The notes under the pieces: model-generated
Database searches by the model: none
Seen by the model: only the letters and a program-made list of their open reading frames with translations
Told to the model about the DNA's origin: nothing
Shown: positions 10,159 to 20,814 of the stretch, one piece after another
Layout: every line of letters begins with the position of its first letter
Position numbering within the stretch: position 1 is the first letter of the stretch
Source: Parietichytrium sp. I65-24A
Lineage: Eukaryota > Sar > Bigyra > Thraustochytrida > Thraustochytriidae
Length of the DNA stretch: 64,000 bases
NCBI GenBank assembly: GCA_012862575.1
Contig: BLSF01000033.1
Span: forward strand, 62,001-126,000
Reading direction: 5' to 3'
Translations under genes and position numbers: made by a program

Positions 10159-13100
10159 CTATGGCAAGAGCGGAAAGTCCGGGAGCTTTTGCGTGTTCGG
10201 GACAATGATGACCACGTCGCCGGAGAGAGAAATCATGTTGTAGATAGACTTGAGGGCTTTTCCAGTGGACTCGCGAGGAGTCAATTTGAAACTAAGCATT
10301 GCATTTCCACGAAGTGCGAGAACATGCGCACGAGCAATCGCTTGAGCCTCGTTTAGAAACGCATGAAAGAATTGACCCAGGCCGCCGCCCTCGCGAACGG
10401 CCCATGACTCGCGGATAAAGTGCAGATTGATGCGGCCAATATATCGAACGACAGTATGATTTGGGATGTACGCGAGCGGAGATATTTCCACAGCTGGCTT
10501 CCACTGTCCAAGAGCACGCGCGATCTGGCTCCCAGGGTCAAAGTCTAACTTGCGCGAAGAAGATCGCGGCCGAAATTCGACAGAGTTTCTTACCGGGGAA
10601 TGCACTCTATCAAATAATGCTTGCCCATCGTCTTCCGGTATGGGCGGGACGTCAACCGGAGAGCCACCATCTCGAGATCTCGACTCCAGAGCAGGCTGCC
10701 CCGATGCGTACCGCCGAAAGGGCAGTGACGGCAACGAAGGCAACGATGGGACGTGCAAGTGCCTAGTAAATCGCGATGGATGAAATCGGCTAAACATGGG
10801 GGAATTCTTTGGTTTTCGGAGAAGAAGAGCGCTTTGAGATGAGCTCAGAATGTGCGGATCGGGCGGAATAGAGATCTCCTCCATCTCGCTGCCGCCGATC
10901 ACATCACTACCCGTCCCACTAGTAGCAGCGTCCAGGTCAGGTTTGACCCGGAAGCCTGCGCCCTCCGAACCGTCAAAACCGTCCACTACACCCCAATTAG
11001 ACGCGTCTGGATGGAAAGTTGCCCGAGGAGATGGCGACGCTGTTGGTGACGATCTGGACGTCGAGGAGGAGTGATGGGCGAAGAGCGGTGGGTGAATCGA
11101 AACACTTCTCATTTCTGTCAACTCCATTCTTGACAGACGCTCCTGCAAGTTTGGTCCATTGGTGGTGGACATGATCAACCGTCGCTGAAGGTTTTCCATA
11201 ATACATTTTTCAATTGCACTCGGAACCACCTTCCCGAAGCTGGTTTCATCGTTACCTCGAAATAAAGCCATGGGCGTCATCGGGGTAGTCTGGTCCAGGG
11301 TACTTTCCACTCTGTGCACGATAGCGGTGAGGAGAACCTCTACTACGTAGTCGCTGGGAATGGTCAAGTCAACGGTGAGCCCAGCCACGATACAAGGCAC
11401 GTAGGGAACTAGCTTTACAGCCAGCATGCCGTATAATTCGTGGAAGAGTTTGGCGAACTGAATATTCAGCCGCGTTAAACGGACTTCGTCCATACGCTTG
11501 CGCATCATGAGCGTGATCATTTGTTCTTTGCGACAAGCCTGCACCTGGAGAGCTGCAGATTGTGGCAACACCTCGGTGTTACAAGCAATTATTCCTGTCG
11601 GCAGCTGGCGGTCGAGGATCACTGCCATTATATCTTCGTCCGTCTCATCATCTACCTCCACCACGAATGTACGCTTGTTTCCGCGGAGCTCCTCCAGTAC
11701 GGCTTTGGCCTGCTGGACTTCGATCTGGTTTCCCTCTTCTTCTTCTGACGACGACGCAGAGGAGCTCGAGGAAAGCGAAGACGAAGAGGAGCTTGAGGAC
11801 GACGAGGAGCTCGAAGACGATCTACCATTCCGCCTCTTTCTTCGACTCAATCTTCCAGCGCGGATGGAAGAACTAGAGCTTGAGGCACTCCCAGCACGCT
11901 CGGATCGTACAGAGTCGTCTGACGAACTCGAGGAGCTCGAAGAAGATGTCTCTGAGCTTGATGAAGAAGTTGTGCTCGAGTAAGAGCTGGAGCTTCCTGA
12001 ACGCGAGTCCGACGAATTTGATGTCGACGAAGAGGAGGTTGTCGAGGACGACCCCGACGAGCGCCGTGAAGAAGAGCCCGTTGATGATGATCGAAAGCTT
12101 GTCAAACTTGACGAGTACGTCAGGTAGCTGGATCCCGAGGTCGAGGTCCCACTTCGGTTCGACAAGTCTGAGATTAACCGCGAACGCATAGACCTTGAAG
12201 AGAATGAACCATCACTGGCACGCGATCCACGACGCGAAGACGCGATCGAGGCCGAGGACATTCGCCTTGAGTGATGCTTCTTCCTCTTGTGCTTGCTCTT
12301 CCCCTTGTGCTTTTTATGGCGACTTTTACGGGACTTCTTGGTCTCCCCACTTGGTTTCGAAGACTTGAAGTTGTTCGAAGAGCCACTGGTCTGCTTTTTG
12401 ACCGTGGCCAGCGATGTCGGCTCCGGATCATGGTCGTCTGCTTCATCGTCCCCTGCATAAGCCAAATTCTTCTTGCGCTTTCCCTGAAAGCTCTCTTCTT
12501 TGAGGATTTTCCGCGATCCTTTCGGACCACCTGGTCGTCGCAATTTTTGTATGAAATTCATCTTTACTTTCTCACCTTTCACAGAACCTCGCGATTGGCT
12601 CCCGCTCATTGGCTCAACTGCAAGCCCGCCATCTTTACTTTGGAGCGCCGCGCTTGGAGCCTCCACCTTGGCTCCCAAAATTGGTGACACCAAGGAGTTG
12701 GGAGGCACTAATGTAGGATCCTGCGTAGTCGCGCTTTCTTCCTCGTTATCTTCGGCCACATTTTGCAAGGCCATGTCTACTCCGGAGGCTTTGGCAACGG
12801 CACTGCCCACTGGGCTCTTCTTCTTCACCGATTTGCTTCTAAGAAACGGCGCAAAGAGATTACTGCTCTTGGAATGGTCAGTCTCGCTCGCCCCGGTAGG
12901 TTGCGTGCCCTTTTCTTTTGACTTTGGCTTGTCCTGTTTCTCCTTCTTTGGAGGCTCAACTTTAACGTGCAGTGATGACTGCCTGACCTTTGCAAAGCTA
13001 CCGACACCTCTCTCACCTTCGCCTTCATCCCCTTCTCGGGACAAATAACCGTCCGAGCCTCCCTTGGGCAGCATCAAACTAGGGTCCGACCCGAACCGAG

Positions 13101-16100
13101 AGCGCGGTGGTGCATCCACCCGGTCCCCCTTTCCACTTGATACCATGCTAAACTCTCTTCCCAGATCTGCTGCTGCGGACAACGTGGTCTCCACACTGTT
13201 CTGCCTCTCGTGCTTGGAAGGACTACGGCCCCCAGTACTCTGCTGAGTGAGAGATGCAGAGCTGCCTGTCTGTACCGTTCCCTGATTGTTGGCCGCGTTG
13301 CCCTTCAAGTCCCTCGTGCGAGCCTTGAATCGTCGCCAGACGCTCTTCTCTGTTCCATGTTTTCCATCTGGCTGGGTATGAAGATCGACCGACATACGTT
13401 TGGCGGATATTTTGGCCAACCCAGAAGCTCCCTTTCCGGTTCCCGCAGGATCCGCCAAGTTGCCGCCTAGAGCAGCGATAGAAGGAGCACCATGTGGACT
13501 GTCGTCTCCACCCTCCGGCGAAGTAGCGCCAAGTTCATTGTCAAAGGCTGGCGAGGTAGATCTTCCATTAGCGAAGGCTGCACTGTCGCTTCCAGAATAA
13601 TCGCTTCTACCCTGTGTGTGCCTTCTCCGTCTCAGCCGCGCGAGTATTACTCTCGAGCGATGCTTCTTAGGCCGACTACCAGCGGCTCCAGAGCCTGTCT
13701 CCATTTCCATTTCATCACCTTCAGTGCCGCCCCCTGGGTCGCTTTTCAGTTCCATGTCGCTCTTCAAGCCAAAACCATCGTTGCCGGTGAGACTGTCGCG
13801 AGAAGAGTCATACATAGTGATGGGCGCATCACTCATAGCGGCTCTCGCCCCTAGTTCTTCACTCGTCAAAGGCGAATCTGTCTCAATCTTCGTTAACACA
13901 TCTGCAGGGCTGTACATTTGATGCAGAGATGATGACCCCGTAGGAGGAGACCTTCGTCTTCGAGATCGCTTGGTGGACTTGCGCCTCTTTCTGCGCAATT
14001 TTCGGCGATCTTCCCTGCGCTGGGCTTTTCGCTTTTCTTTCAAGAGCTCCATTTCCTTCTTTTTCTTCTCCGCACGCTTCGCGTCTCTGATTGCCTTCCT
14101 ATACAAATTAGCTTCCGAGTTGGCCATCTTCACGAGCCTCTCTCGATTCGCAGCAGCCATAGTCTCGATGCGGTTCTGAATTTTTATTAATTCTCTGTCC
14201 TCCTGATCTTCCACTGCGATACTGCGGTGGATTCTCAACACAGCAGGCGGAGGGAGCGCCGGGCTGTGAACGGCAGTAGCCGTGGTCACTGCAACGATGA
14301 GAGACTGTCCAATGTGGACTTGAGTCCGGAGTCCAAACGCAGCGTTCATCCCCAGCACTTTCATTTTCAGCATGAGTTGCTTGTGAAGCTCAATTTCCAA
14401 AAACACCAAGTTTTCAGAAACTGCCGACGCGTCTGCTTCTCGATTCTCCGCTTTGGAACTTAGACGCGGGCGAGATCGGCAAAGTCGCGCCTCAACCAGT
14501 GCCCCGCAACCGGTCACAGGAAGCAGGGCTGGAGGCTCGATTGTGGAGAGCAACACCTCAGGCACCCAACGCTTCCGACACAAGCCACACGGCACGAGTC
14601 TCATGTTTGCAAAGGGCGCAGCATCGTATCGATAGGGAACGTGCACCATAGAGCAAGGGAGGATTGGTTTCGGTTCGTTTGACTTGGGCTTTTTCGTTCT
14701 TGCGGCGTTGCTGGCGGCATTTGCTCCACCACTAACTCCATCCCCTTCCCCGCCGCCTTGGCCACTGTTACTCCCGCCGTGTGCCTGGATCAGCCCATCC
14801 AAAGACATTGCCTTTTCAGACATGAGCGGAGATGCGTCTTCTGCGGGACTTACTGGTGAACCCGTCGGGACGTCGAGAGCCTCCTTCTCTTGCTGCAGCC
14901 TATCAGACACGGTTTGCATCTCCGCAATTAGTGACTGAATAGTTAAGTCACTCTCGCCGTCCACTTTGTTACCACCACCGCCACCACCGTTGTACCCAGA
15001 GTCTTGACTCCTCGCAGCGCTTGGGCTGGGAGCGCCTCGGGTGAGACTTTTAGTGCTTCTAGACTGCTTGGATCTCCTCGACTGGCCCTTGGAGATTTGC
15101 CTGCGCGCTTTATTTTGGCGCGTCTTACGCTTGACAACTTCTAGTGGGTTTTCGGGTACGCTGGGCAGAAGAGCCCAGTCGGAAACATTGGGTATCTCGA
15201 GCACAAGCATACTTCGAGACTTCTTCTTAATCGACCGTCTTTTCTTAGATTTCGCCGCCGCCCAGTACCTCGCACCTCGATTTTCTAAAGTGCCAAGAAG
15301 GGATGCCCCGCCAAGGAGGCCTTCGTCCTCATGATCGGGAAAGACTGATAAAGGAGGAGGACGAGCTTTCGCACTTAGGCCGCCTTCGGGCAGTTCCACT
15401 TCCCCTGATGTTGACGCCAACGGGTCGGCGAACATCTCCAGCGCTTTCGATTGGAAGCCCTCCTCCCCCGGTCGATCGCTAAATTCCTTGCTCTTTGGGC
15501 GCTCGGCGGCGGTTGTGTGAGTCTCCGCTTCATCATGCAGGTTCGCATCAAGCTTTGATTTCTTGCCCTTTTGCTTCCTCATGCGGCGAGCATCCACGGT
15601 CCCGCTGTTCACTACGCTCCAAACTGGACGGTCTCCAAGAAGGACGGCGGCCGTCCCCGTTGCTTGGAGAATGCAAACGTCATCGTATACAACGCAATCT
15701 TCCCGGTAGCCAATCACACAGGGGCAGTGAAGAGATTTTGCGTGCGAGCGAACCTCTTCTCTCAGCTCGGACCACCACTGATCCCGAGTCTCGAGGTCAG
15801 CGACTTTGGCGGCCAATTTACCCAGAAATTTGACCGACCGAGCGGCAACGATCCCTGCCAGGCGCAGACGAACATTTAGCGGGAACACGTCCATTGTCAG
15901 CAAGACTACCTCGTTTTCAAGTCCAGGCATTTTTCGGATAAAGTTTGTATCTATTCGAGTCTGGAGCATATAGTTATCTTCGACACCAAACCCTGGTGCC
16001 ATGTGAGAGCTTTGGACCGACGGAGCCTGTCCGTCAAAGTTGGTGTCTTCCTCCCCGATTATAGAATCAACACTGCTTCCCCTTTCTGCCTTGTTGATCC

Positions 16101-17196
16101 CTGATCGAGTGTTCGAACGCACCAGCCCTCTGTGTATATAGGAGTTTGGTGGGTATCTTGCGGTTCCAAAAATGGCTCGCATGGTCCCCTGGCCATGGTT
16201 TAGTATTCGGCTTGTAAGTGCGCTTGGCTGCTGGCCAGCGTTTGCCGCCGGTGCTAACGTTGCCCCAATATTTGCGATCTCACGAACGGTGGGGCTCAAA
16301 GCAAGGCCCGCCGATGACGCACTAGGGTACAGAGACAGATTATGCACAGTAGGAAGACGCTGTGCTTGCCCCATGAGAGAGCCATCCGCGTTCGGTAAGC
16401 CCACGATACATGCCGTTCCACTACCTCGAGCAACCAATCCAGAATCCCCTTCCAAATCGAAGGTCTGCAGGTACCCTATGACAGCATTTCCCCCGAGTTC
16501 CAGGACCTTTTTGCCTATTTGTCGACGAACCTGGTTACTAAGTCTATACAGCAGGCCTTGGCGCGACTCGTTACTCTTTCGCGCCGTGCGAAAGTTGTCG
16601 CTCCACTCGTACTCAGGGTCCGTTTCCACAACGAGCTCTTCTACGAATCCAAGAACACACCCTATAGATGCAATGGAAGACTCCAACACCGAGGTTGCGA
16701 AGAAGCGAACCCCTGCAGAAGAGTCTTTGAATGGATTCTCGTCGCCATAGAAAGAAACCTTGACGATGACGTGCAACTCTCCGCGAATACCATTCAGTGT
16801 ATCGAAAATAGGGAACCAACCGTCGAGCTGGTCCTCATCATAGGCACGGGTAGGTGCACCTGAGGCCCTTCCTCGAGTGCCGTCCCAGCTATCTGCAGTC
16901 ATTTGCAGAATCGGCCCAAGCCCAATGTACACCGTCCCGATCTGATCATCAGCACTGTATACGTCATGGTCCATCACCCTGAAGACCAGCGGCTCATTCT
17001 GCAGTTCCGAGTCGTCCGCCACATTGAACCTGGTGTCTTCCTTCCAGACCGGATTGAGTGTCTTGCGCACAATGCTAGTTTGAAACACGTGATTCGCAAA
17101 CTTGACTTCAACAAACGCGTCGGTCAGGTTCGAAGTCCGGTTCATCACTGGCAGGTCTCTCGCCTCCAAAATGCGAATTTTCACTGTGGAAGGCAT
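10159..17196 (-). CDS. C2CD5: Giant C2CD5-like C2-domain protein
   Basis: A single-exon gene for 2,345 residues, more than twice the roughly 1,000 residues of animal C2CD5 (CDP138), a calcium-binding phosphoprotein needed for insulin-stimulated GLUT4 vesicle insertion. Residues 1-125 form a C2 domain (LPVMNRTSNLTDAFVEVKF, LNPVWKED, MDHDVYSADDQIG) with several likely calcium-ligand Asp residues. DGWFPIFDTLNGIRGELHV, GFVEELVVETDPEYEW and KVLELGGNAVIGYLQTFDLEG follow, diagnostic of C2CD5. The C-terminal FIRESWAVREGGGLGQFFHAF and ALRGNAMLSF segments also match. The extra length comes from low-complexity insertions: a Lys/Arg-rich coiled stretch, basic RS-like segments, and long poly-Ser runs with an acidic EEEEG end near 11700-12100. 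A role in vesicle-membrane fusion is inferred from the family. Confidence 0.85.
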   Translation of the reverse strand: MPSTVKIRILEARDLPVMNRTSNLTDAFVEVKFANHVFQTSIVRKTLNPVWKEDTRFNVADDSELQNEPLVFRVMDHDVYSADDQIGTVYIGLGPILQMTADSWDGTRGRASGAPTRAYDEDQLDGWFPIFDTLNGIRGELHVIVKVSFYGDENPFKDSSAGVRFFATSVLESSIASIGCVLGFVEELVVETDPEYEWSDNFRTARKSNESRQGLLYRLSNQVRRQIGKKVLELGGNAVIGYLQTFDLEGDSGLVARGSGTACIVGLPNADGSLMGQAQRLPTVHNLSLYPSASSAGLALSPTVREIANIGATLAPAANAGQQPSALTSRILNHGQGTMRAIFGTARYPPNSYIHRGLVRSNTRSGINKAERGSSVDSIIGEEDTNFDGQAPSVQSSHMAPGFGVEDNYMLQTRIDTNFIRKMPGLENEVVLLTMDVFPLNVRLRLAGIVAARSVKFLGKLAAKVADLETRDQWWSELREEVRSHAKSLHCPCVIGYREDCVVYDDVCILQATGTAAVLLGDRPVWSVVNSGTVDARRMRKQKGKKSKLDANLHDEAETHTTAAERPKSKEFSDRPGEEGFQSKALEMFADPLASTSGEVELPEGGLSAKARPPPLSVFPDHEDEGLLGGASLLGTLENRGARYWAAAKSKKRRSIKKKSRSMLVLEIPNVSDWALLPSVPENPLEVVKRKTRQNKARRQISKGQSRRSKQSRSTKSLTRGAPSPSAARSQDSGYNGGGGGGNKVDGESDLTIQSLIAEMQTVSDRLQQEKEALDVPTGSPVSPAEDASPLMSEKAMSLDGLIQAHGGSNSGQGGGEGDGVSGGANAASNAARTKKPKSNEPKPILPCSMVHVPYRYDAAPFANMRLVPCGLCRKRWVPEVLLSTIEPPALLPVTGCGALVEARLCRSRPRLSSKAENREADASAVSENLVFLEIELHKQLMLKMKVLGMNAAFGLRTQVHIGQSLIVAVTTATAVHSPALPPPAVLRIHRSIAVEDQEDRELIKIQNRIETMAAANRERLVKMANSEANLYRKAIRDAKRAEKKKKEMELLKEKRKAQRREDRRKLRRKRRKSTKRSRRRRSPPTGSSSLHQMYSPADVLTKIETDSPLTSEELGARAAMSDAPITMYDSSRDSLTGNDGFGLKSDMELKSDPGGGTEGDEMEMETGSGAAGSRPKKHRSRVILARLRRRRHTQGRSDYSGSDSAAFANGRSTSPAFDNELGATSPEGGDDSPHGAPSIAALGGNLADPAGTGKGASGLAKISAKRMSVDLHTQPDGKHGTEKSVWRRFKARTRDLKGNAANNQGTVQTGSSASLTQQSTGGRSPSKHERQNSVETTLSAAADLGREFSMVSSGKGDRVDAPPRSRFGSDPSLMLPKGGSDGYLSREGDEGEGERGVGSFAKVRQSSLHVKVEPPKKEKQDKPKSKEKGTQPTGASETDHSKSSNLFAPFLRSKSVKKKSPVGSAVAKASGVDMALQNVAEDNEEESATTQDPTLVPPNSLVSPILGAKVEAPSAALQSKDGGLAVEPMSGSQSRGSVKGEKVKMNFIQKLRRPGGPKGSRKILKEESFQGKRKKNLAYAGDDEADDHDPEPTSLATVKKQTSGSSNNFKSSKPSGETKKSRKSRHKKHKGKSKHKRKKHHSRRMSSASIASSRRGSRASDGSFSSRSMRSRLISDLSNRSGTSTSGSSYLTYSSSLTSFRSSSTGSSSRRSSGSSSTTSSSSTSNSSDSRSGSSSSYSSTTSSSSSETSSSSSSSSSDDSVRSERAGSASSSSSSIRAGRLSRRKRRNGRSSSSSSSSSSSSSSSLSSSSSASSSEEEEGNQIEVQQAKAVLEELRGNKRTFVVEVDDETDEDIMAVILDRQLPTGIIACNTEVLPQSAALQVQACRKEQMITLMMRKRMDEVRLTRLNIQFAKLFHELYGMLAVKLVPYVPCIVAGLTVDLTIPSDYVVEVLLTAIVHRVESTLDQTTPMTPMALFRGNDETSFGKVVPSAIEKCIMENLQRRLIMSTTNGPNLQERLSRMELTEMRSVSIHPPLFAHHSSSTSRSSPTASPSPRATFHPDASNWGVVDGFDGSEGAGFRVKPDLDAATSGTGSDVIGGSEMEEISIPPDPHILSSSQSALLLRKPKNSPMFSRFHPSRFTRHLHVPSLPSLPSLPFRRYASGQPALESRSRDGGSPVDVPPIPEDDGQALFDRVHSPVRNSVEFRPRSSSRKLDFDPGSQIARALGQWKPAVEISPLAYIPNHTVVRYIGRINLHFIRESWAVREGGGLGQFFHAFLNEAQAIARAHVLALRGNAMLSFKLTPRESTGKALKSIYNMISLSGDVVIIVPNTQKLPDFPLLP

Positions 17197-18666
17197 TGTT
17201 CAAAACCCAACTCAAGCCACGCCCAATAGATGATGCCCAGGCTTCGCGATTCCAAGTGGCGCTAGTTCTCACAGTGTTTTCCAATGTTTTCCAACCGAAA
17301 GAAGCCCGAGAAATCAAAGACGCCTGAGAAGCGTTCTGCTATATGATCTCTCGCGTCGACTGCTTGCGCGAGCGCAGATGAAACACGATCCCTACTCCGC
17401 GCGGTGCGCTACTCATGACGATATTCACGCCGGATGTCCTCCCCGATTTCTGTCTCGCCCGCCTCCGGATGCCTCCCTCCGCGCGTCACTGTAGGCCTCC
17501 CGCATTACCTCTTTCTTTCAACACGATTTGGTCCCAGTGTTGTATCCACTCGCGACAATTCACCCTCGCCACGTCACAAAAGGCTCTGTGTGACGTGAAC
17601 TTGGGCCAATATTGAGTCCAGAGGGCCTCTCTGTGACGAGAGATGAACAGTGCCAGAGCGGAACGCTTTAGCGCTCGGTGAGAGTAGTTATGGAAGTTGT
17701 AGAAGTTGTAGAAGTTGTTGGCATGAGGAATCATGAGGACATAAGAGGACATGAGGTTTTGAAGGCAGATGTTTCTCACGTGAGAATGCAGAGAAATTTC
17801 ACTGAACAGTAGAATTGATCGACCATGACAATCATGTTGAGAAACCGCGTTTCGTTCTTTCGATGCGTTTAATTTGGTTTGGTGTTGTTTGATGAAACTG
17901 GCGTCAATTGTCTGAGGTTGGCAAGAGTCCGATGGCCGCGCGCTCCTAAGCTCCCAGTCAAATGCTGCTCAACACAGTCAACGAATGCGACTGAGAAACT
18001 TGAATTTTGAAGACACGAGAATCCCACCAGAGTTTTGCCAGCCAGCTTCCGTTCAAGGACGGTTGTGGGGGGTACTTTGTTAGTATCGCGGCCCCGTCTT
18101 GAGCGGCATCTTGTCTGGAGCATCCTCCCCCACACAAACGCTGCCCAATTGTATCCGTTGAGGACTCGGACTTCGGACTTGGAAAGTGTTAGCAAGCGTT
18201 GAACTTTTTACCTCGAGCTAGAGTCAGAGTCGCACTTGCGCTTTAGCTGTAAGACTTTGCAAACAACTTCATTGTCACTTTGCTCTCCATTGTTTTTGCT
18301 CACGGTTCACGGTGAATTTGTCAAAGTAGTTCGCGAAGGCTTGGTTCATTTCTTCGACTTGGACCGACATTGGCAGACGAAAATTCCCCGCCGCTCGAAA
18401 AAGCAGCCTTGTACTCTGCGAACAACCCATATAGAGGCTGCATTCACAGTCAGCGCGCTCCTCGAAGAAAGGAATAAAGAAAAAACACCTGCTATCTGCG
18501 TTTTCGTCTAGAATAGACACAAGTTTCGTTACTTTAGGGAAGCTCGTCGATTCCGACTACGGTACATACGACTTGAAACGTGCAGGGAACTCGAGGAGGC
18601 AGATGTTGGAAACACGAGCCATTGGCAACAGCTACGCGCGTTGCGCTGCCGTTCGCTGTGGCCAAA
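17197..18666. other. Divergent promoter region
   Basis: About 1.5 kb between the C2CD5-like gene and the first 7TM gene, which point away from each other, so it should hold both promoters. It contains a GTAGAAGTT repeat around 17690-17722. Short open frames here, such as 17869..18195 minus, show no family features. Confidence 0.5.
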
Positions 18667-20181
18667 ATGATGCCTTCGAGATGGTGGACACTGGTGCTCG
18701 CATGCGGGGGCCTGTTGGCTCGCCACGCTCAGGCTGGGATTGTGGTCACGGACGCCGAAACCGGCACCTCAGCAAATGCAAGCTACTTGGTGCCTCTTTA
18801 CAGGTATTTCGGGAAACAGGACGCTGCGGGTGACCTGGTCCCTGTGTTCTTTGCGAGCGAAACTTTCGAAGAGTGGAGGTGCAGCCAAATTCAGAGGGGC
18901 GAGGTTGTAGAGTACAACATTTCGGAGAACTCGCTTGTCATTTTCATGCCGTCTTTCGATGAGACTTGCAGCGGTGCGCTTGGAAGCTGGGCAGACCTGC
19001 AATATCTAGAGGAGATTTGCCGAATGAAGGGGACACTAGTTTTTCTATTTGAGACAATTTACCCCGGTTTATGTTTGAACGGGCATCCTGGAGACCACTT
19101 TGCAGCCATGTACACCAAGAACCCGGCGCTGAAAAACTGCACGGTTTTGAATGGTCGTGATGATGGCGGACTGTTATCTTTATTGAGTTCTGGCTCAGCA
19201 TCTTTGGTGGCCAACTTCTCGGTTGACGAGAGTGTTGTCGAGAATATCGTGGACTCGGCTTTCACTCATATCATGTTTCGAGCTGTATTACCGCTCATGA
19301 ATCTTTTTGTTCTGTACCGCGCATCTCGCCACCTATACGAACGCTTCACGAGGCGAAAGCTCAAAGCCATTCACAGGATTGTCTTGCTTCTGAACATCTT
19401 CCTCGTGTGTTTCTACATCGTTACAGAAGCGATGGGGACCGTGTTTATTTCTGACCTAATCAAGTACAAGACAGCCTTGACCCTGGGGCTCTCGTTGTAC
19501 GGCATCAGTGTGTCCAGCGACTTTCTTCTGGCCATTTTGTATAGTGAGCTGACCAGCACTTTTGTGATCAAGCGAACTGGGAAGCCTCAAAACAGAAGGA
19601 ATGAGGTATACTTCGTTATTGCGTCTACTCTTGCAGTCTTGGACATTTACTCAGCTTATGCGACCACAAAGGTCCACATGGGGAATTATTTTACGACGAT
19701 TGTGTTGATTCCTTTATTGAACCTTTTTTTTCAGGTTCTTGCCGTAGGGTTTCTCTCCTGGCAAGTTAGAGGAGTGCTTCGCCTCTTGGAGTTGAACACA
19801 AGCTCCAACAAGCCACTTTCGGCTGATTCAGCAACGCGACTTTTGCATGTCCAGCTTTCATACTGGATCAAGTGCACGATCTTCGCTTCTCTGTTAGCGA
19901 CCATTGCGTTCTTACTCTACATGTTCAATGGTCGCTCGAACCCGTACCTGTACTTTGTCGTGTTTTACATCTTCAAGGTTGCGAGGTGTGCCAACTCTCT
20001 CAGCCAAGTCGAGTCTGCCAAACTCCCCAAATACAGAAAATCTGGAAGCTCCTGGCTCCACTCAAGAATACATCCGGGAAGCACCTCCAAGCAACTTAAG
20101 ATTGGTGTCGGAAGCCACCAAAGCCCGATGAACGGCCAGAATTCTTCCGCAGTTGCAAGTCCGCAAGGGGTAAGCAGCTAA
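18667..20181 (+). CDS. Orphan seven-transmembrane protein with cysteine-containing ectodomain, copy 1
   Basis: A 504-residue protein starting at ATG 18667, chosen because it begins a clear signal peptide (about 1-23, ending AQA). An ectodomain of about 180 residues follows, with N-glycosylation sequons and conserved cysteines (ETCSGALGSW, YPGL, GHPGDHFAAMY, LKNCTVLNG). Then come seven hydrophobic segments, with a short basic loop after the first and a C-terminal tail rich in Ser/Lys. The segment SLSQVESAKLP after the last helix is shared with the next gene. The topology, extracellular N-terminus plus seven helices, is that of a receptor, but I recognise no known GPCR class motif. It is a tandem duplicate of the gene at 20815..22308. 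Function unknown. Confidence 0.8.
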   Translation: MMPSRWWTLVLACGGLLARHAQAGIVVTDAETGTSANASYLVPLYRYFGKQDAAGDLVPVFFASETFEEWRCSQIQRGEVVEYNISENSLVIFMPSFDETCSGALGSWADLQYLEEICRMKGTLVFLFETIYPGLCLNGHPGDHFAAMYTKNPALKNCTVLNGRDDGGLLSLLSSGSASLVANFSVDESVVENIVDSAFTHIMFRAVLPLMNLFVLYRASRHLYERFTRRKLKAIHRIVLLLNIFLVCFYIVTEAMGTVFISDLIKYKTALTLGLSLYGISVSSDFLLAILYSELTSTFVIKRTGKPQNRRNEVYFVIASTLAVLDIYSAYATTKVHMGNYFTTIVLIPLLNLFFQVLAVGFLSWQVRGVLRLLELNTSSNKPLSADSATRLLHVQLSYWIKCTIFASLLATIAFLLYMFNGRSNPYLYFVVFYIFKVARCANSLSQVESAKLPKYRKSGSSWLHSRIHPGSTSKQLKIGVGSHQSPMNGQNSSAVASPQGVSS

Positions 20182-20814
20182 AGGAGGAATCTTTCACTTC
20201 AACCCGCCCACTCTCAGATAGCTTTCTCGGTACCGGTATGGATCTGACTCCTTTTTTCGAAACCCAATCAAACCCAATTGAACTTCCTTGGCACACGATA
20301 ATGCCGAGTCTTGACTTCTATAGCCGTTTAAAATATACGTTGCAGGCTGCGCGGGCCACTATCATGATTTCTCTGAAACGCGCTGGTAGTGAAGTACTAT
20401 AGCAGTACCCGCTCAGTCAGTACTCCCAGACTTGTACTCGACTCCAAAGTTTTGTCGGAAGAGAGGTAACCTAGTGTTGGAGGCTTAGCCCGTGAATGGG
20501 TTGCCAAAACTGTGCTGGAACGCCCTTGGGGAAGCTCGCTCTTGGGACATTGTAAATTGTTTCACACATGTTTCATGAGCGGCGGTGCTCTTAGTATGGC
20601 CTTGTATTTAATGCTTCGTAAGCCCGTGCGGCAGAGTCGGTCTCACATCGCCACTGGAGTTTGTTACTCCATCATCACTCCTATACCGTGCGATCATGAT
20701 GCGTCAGTAGCTTTCTCTTTGAACACGGTCAATCAAGAAGTGCTGCTGCCGAAATAATTCTCTTCGAAGGCTTGGCCGCCTGTGCGAGCCAAGCGAGCCA
20801 AGCGAACACAGGAG
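20182..20814. other. Intergenic region between the tandem 7TM genes
   Basis: A 633-bp spacer between two same-strand paralogues. Some open frames cross it, but none resembles a third copy. It presumably holds the promoter of copy 2. Confidence 0.5.
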
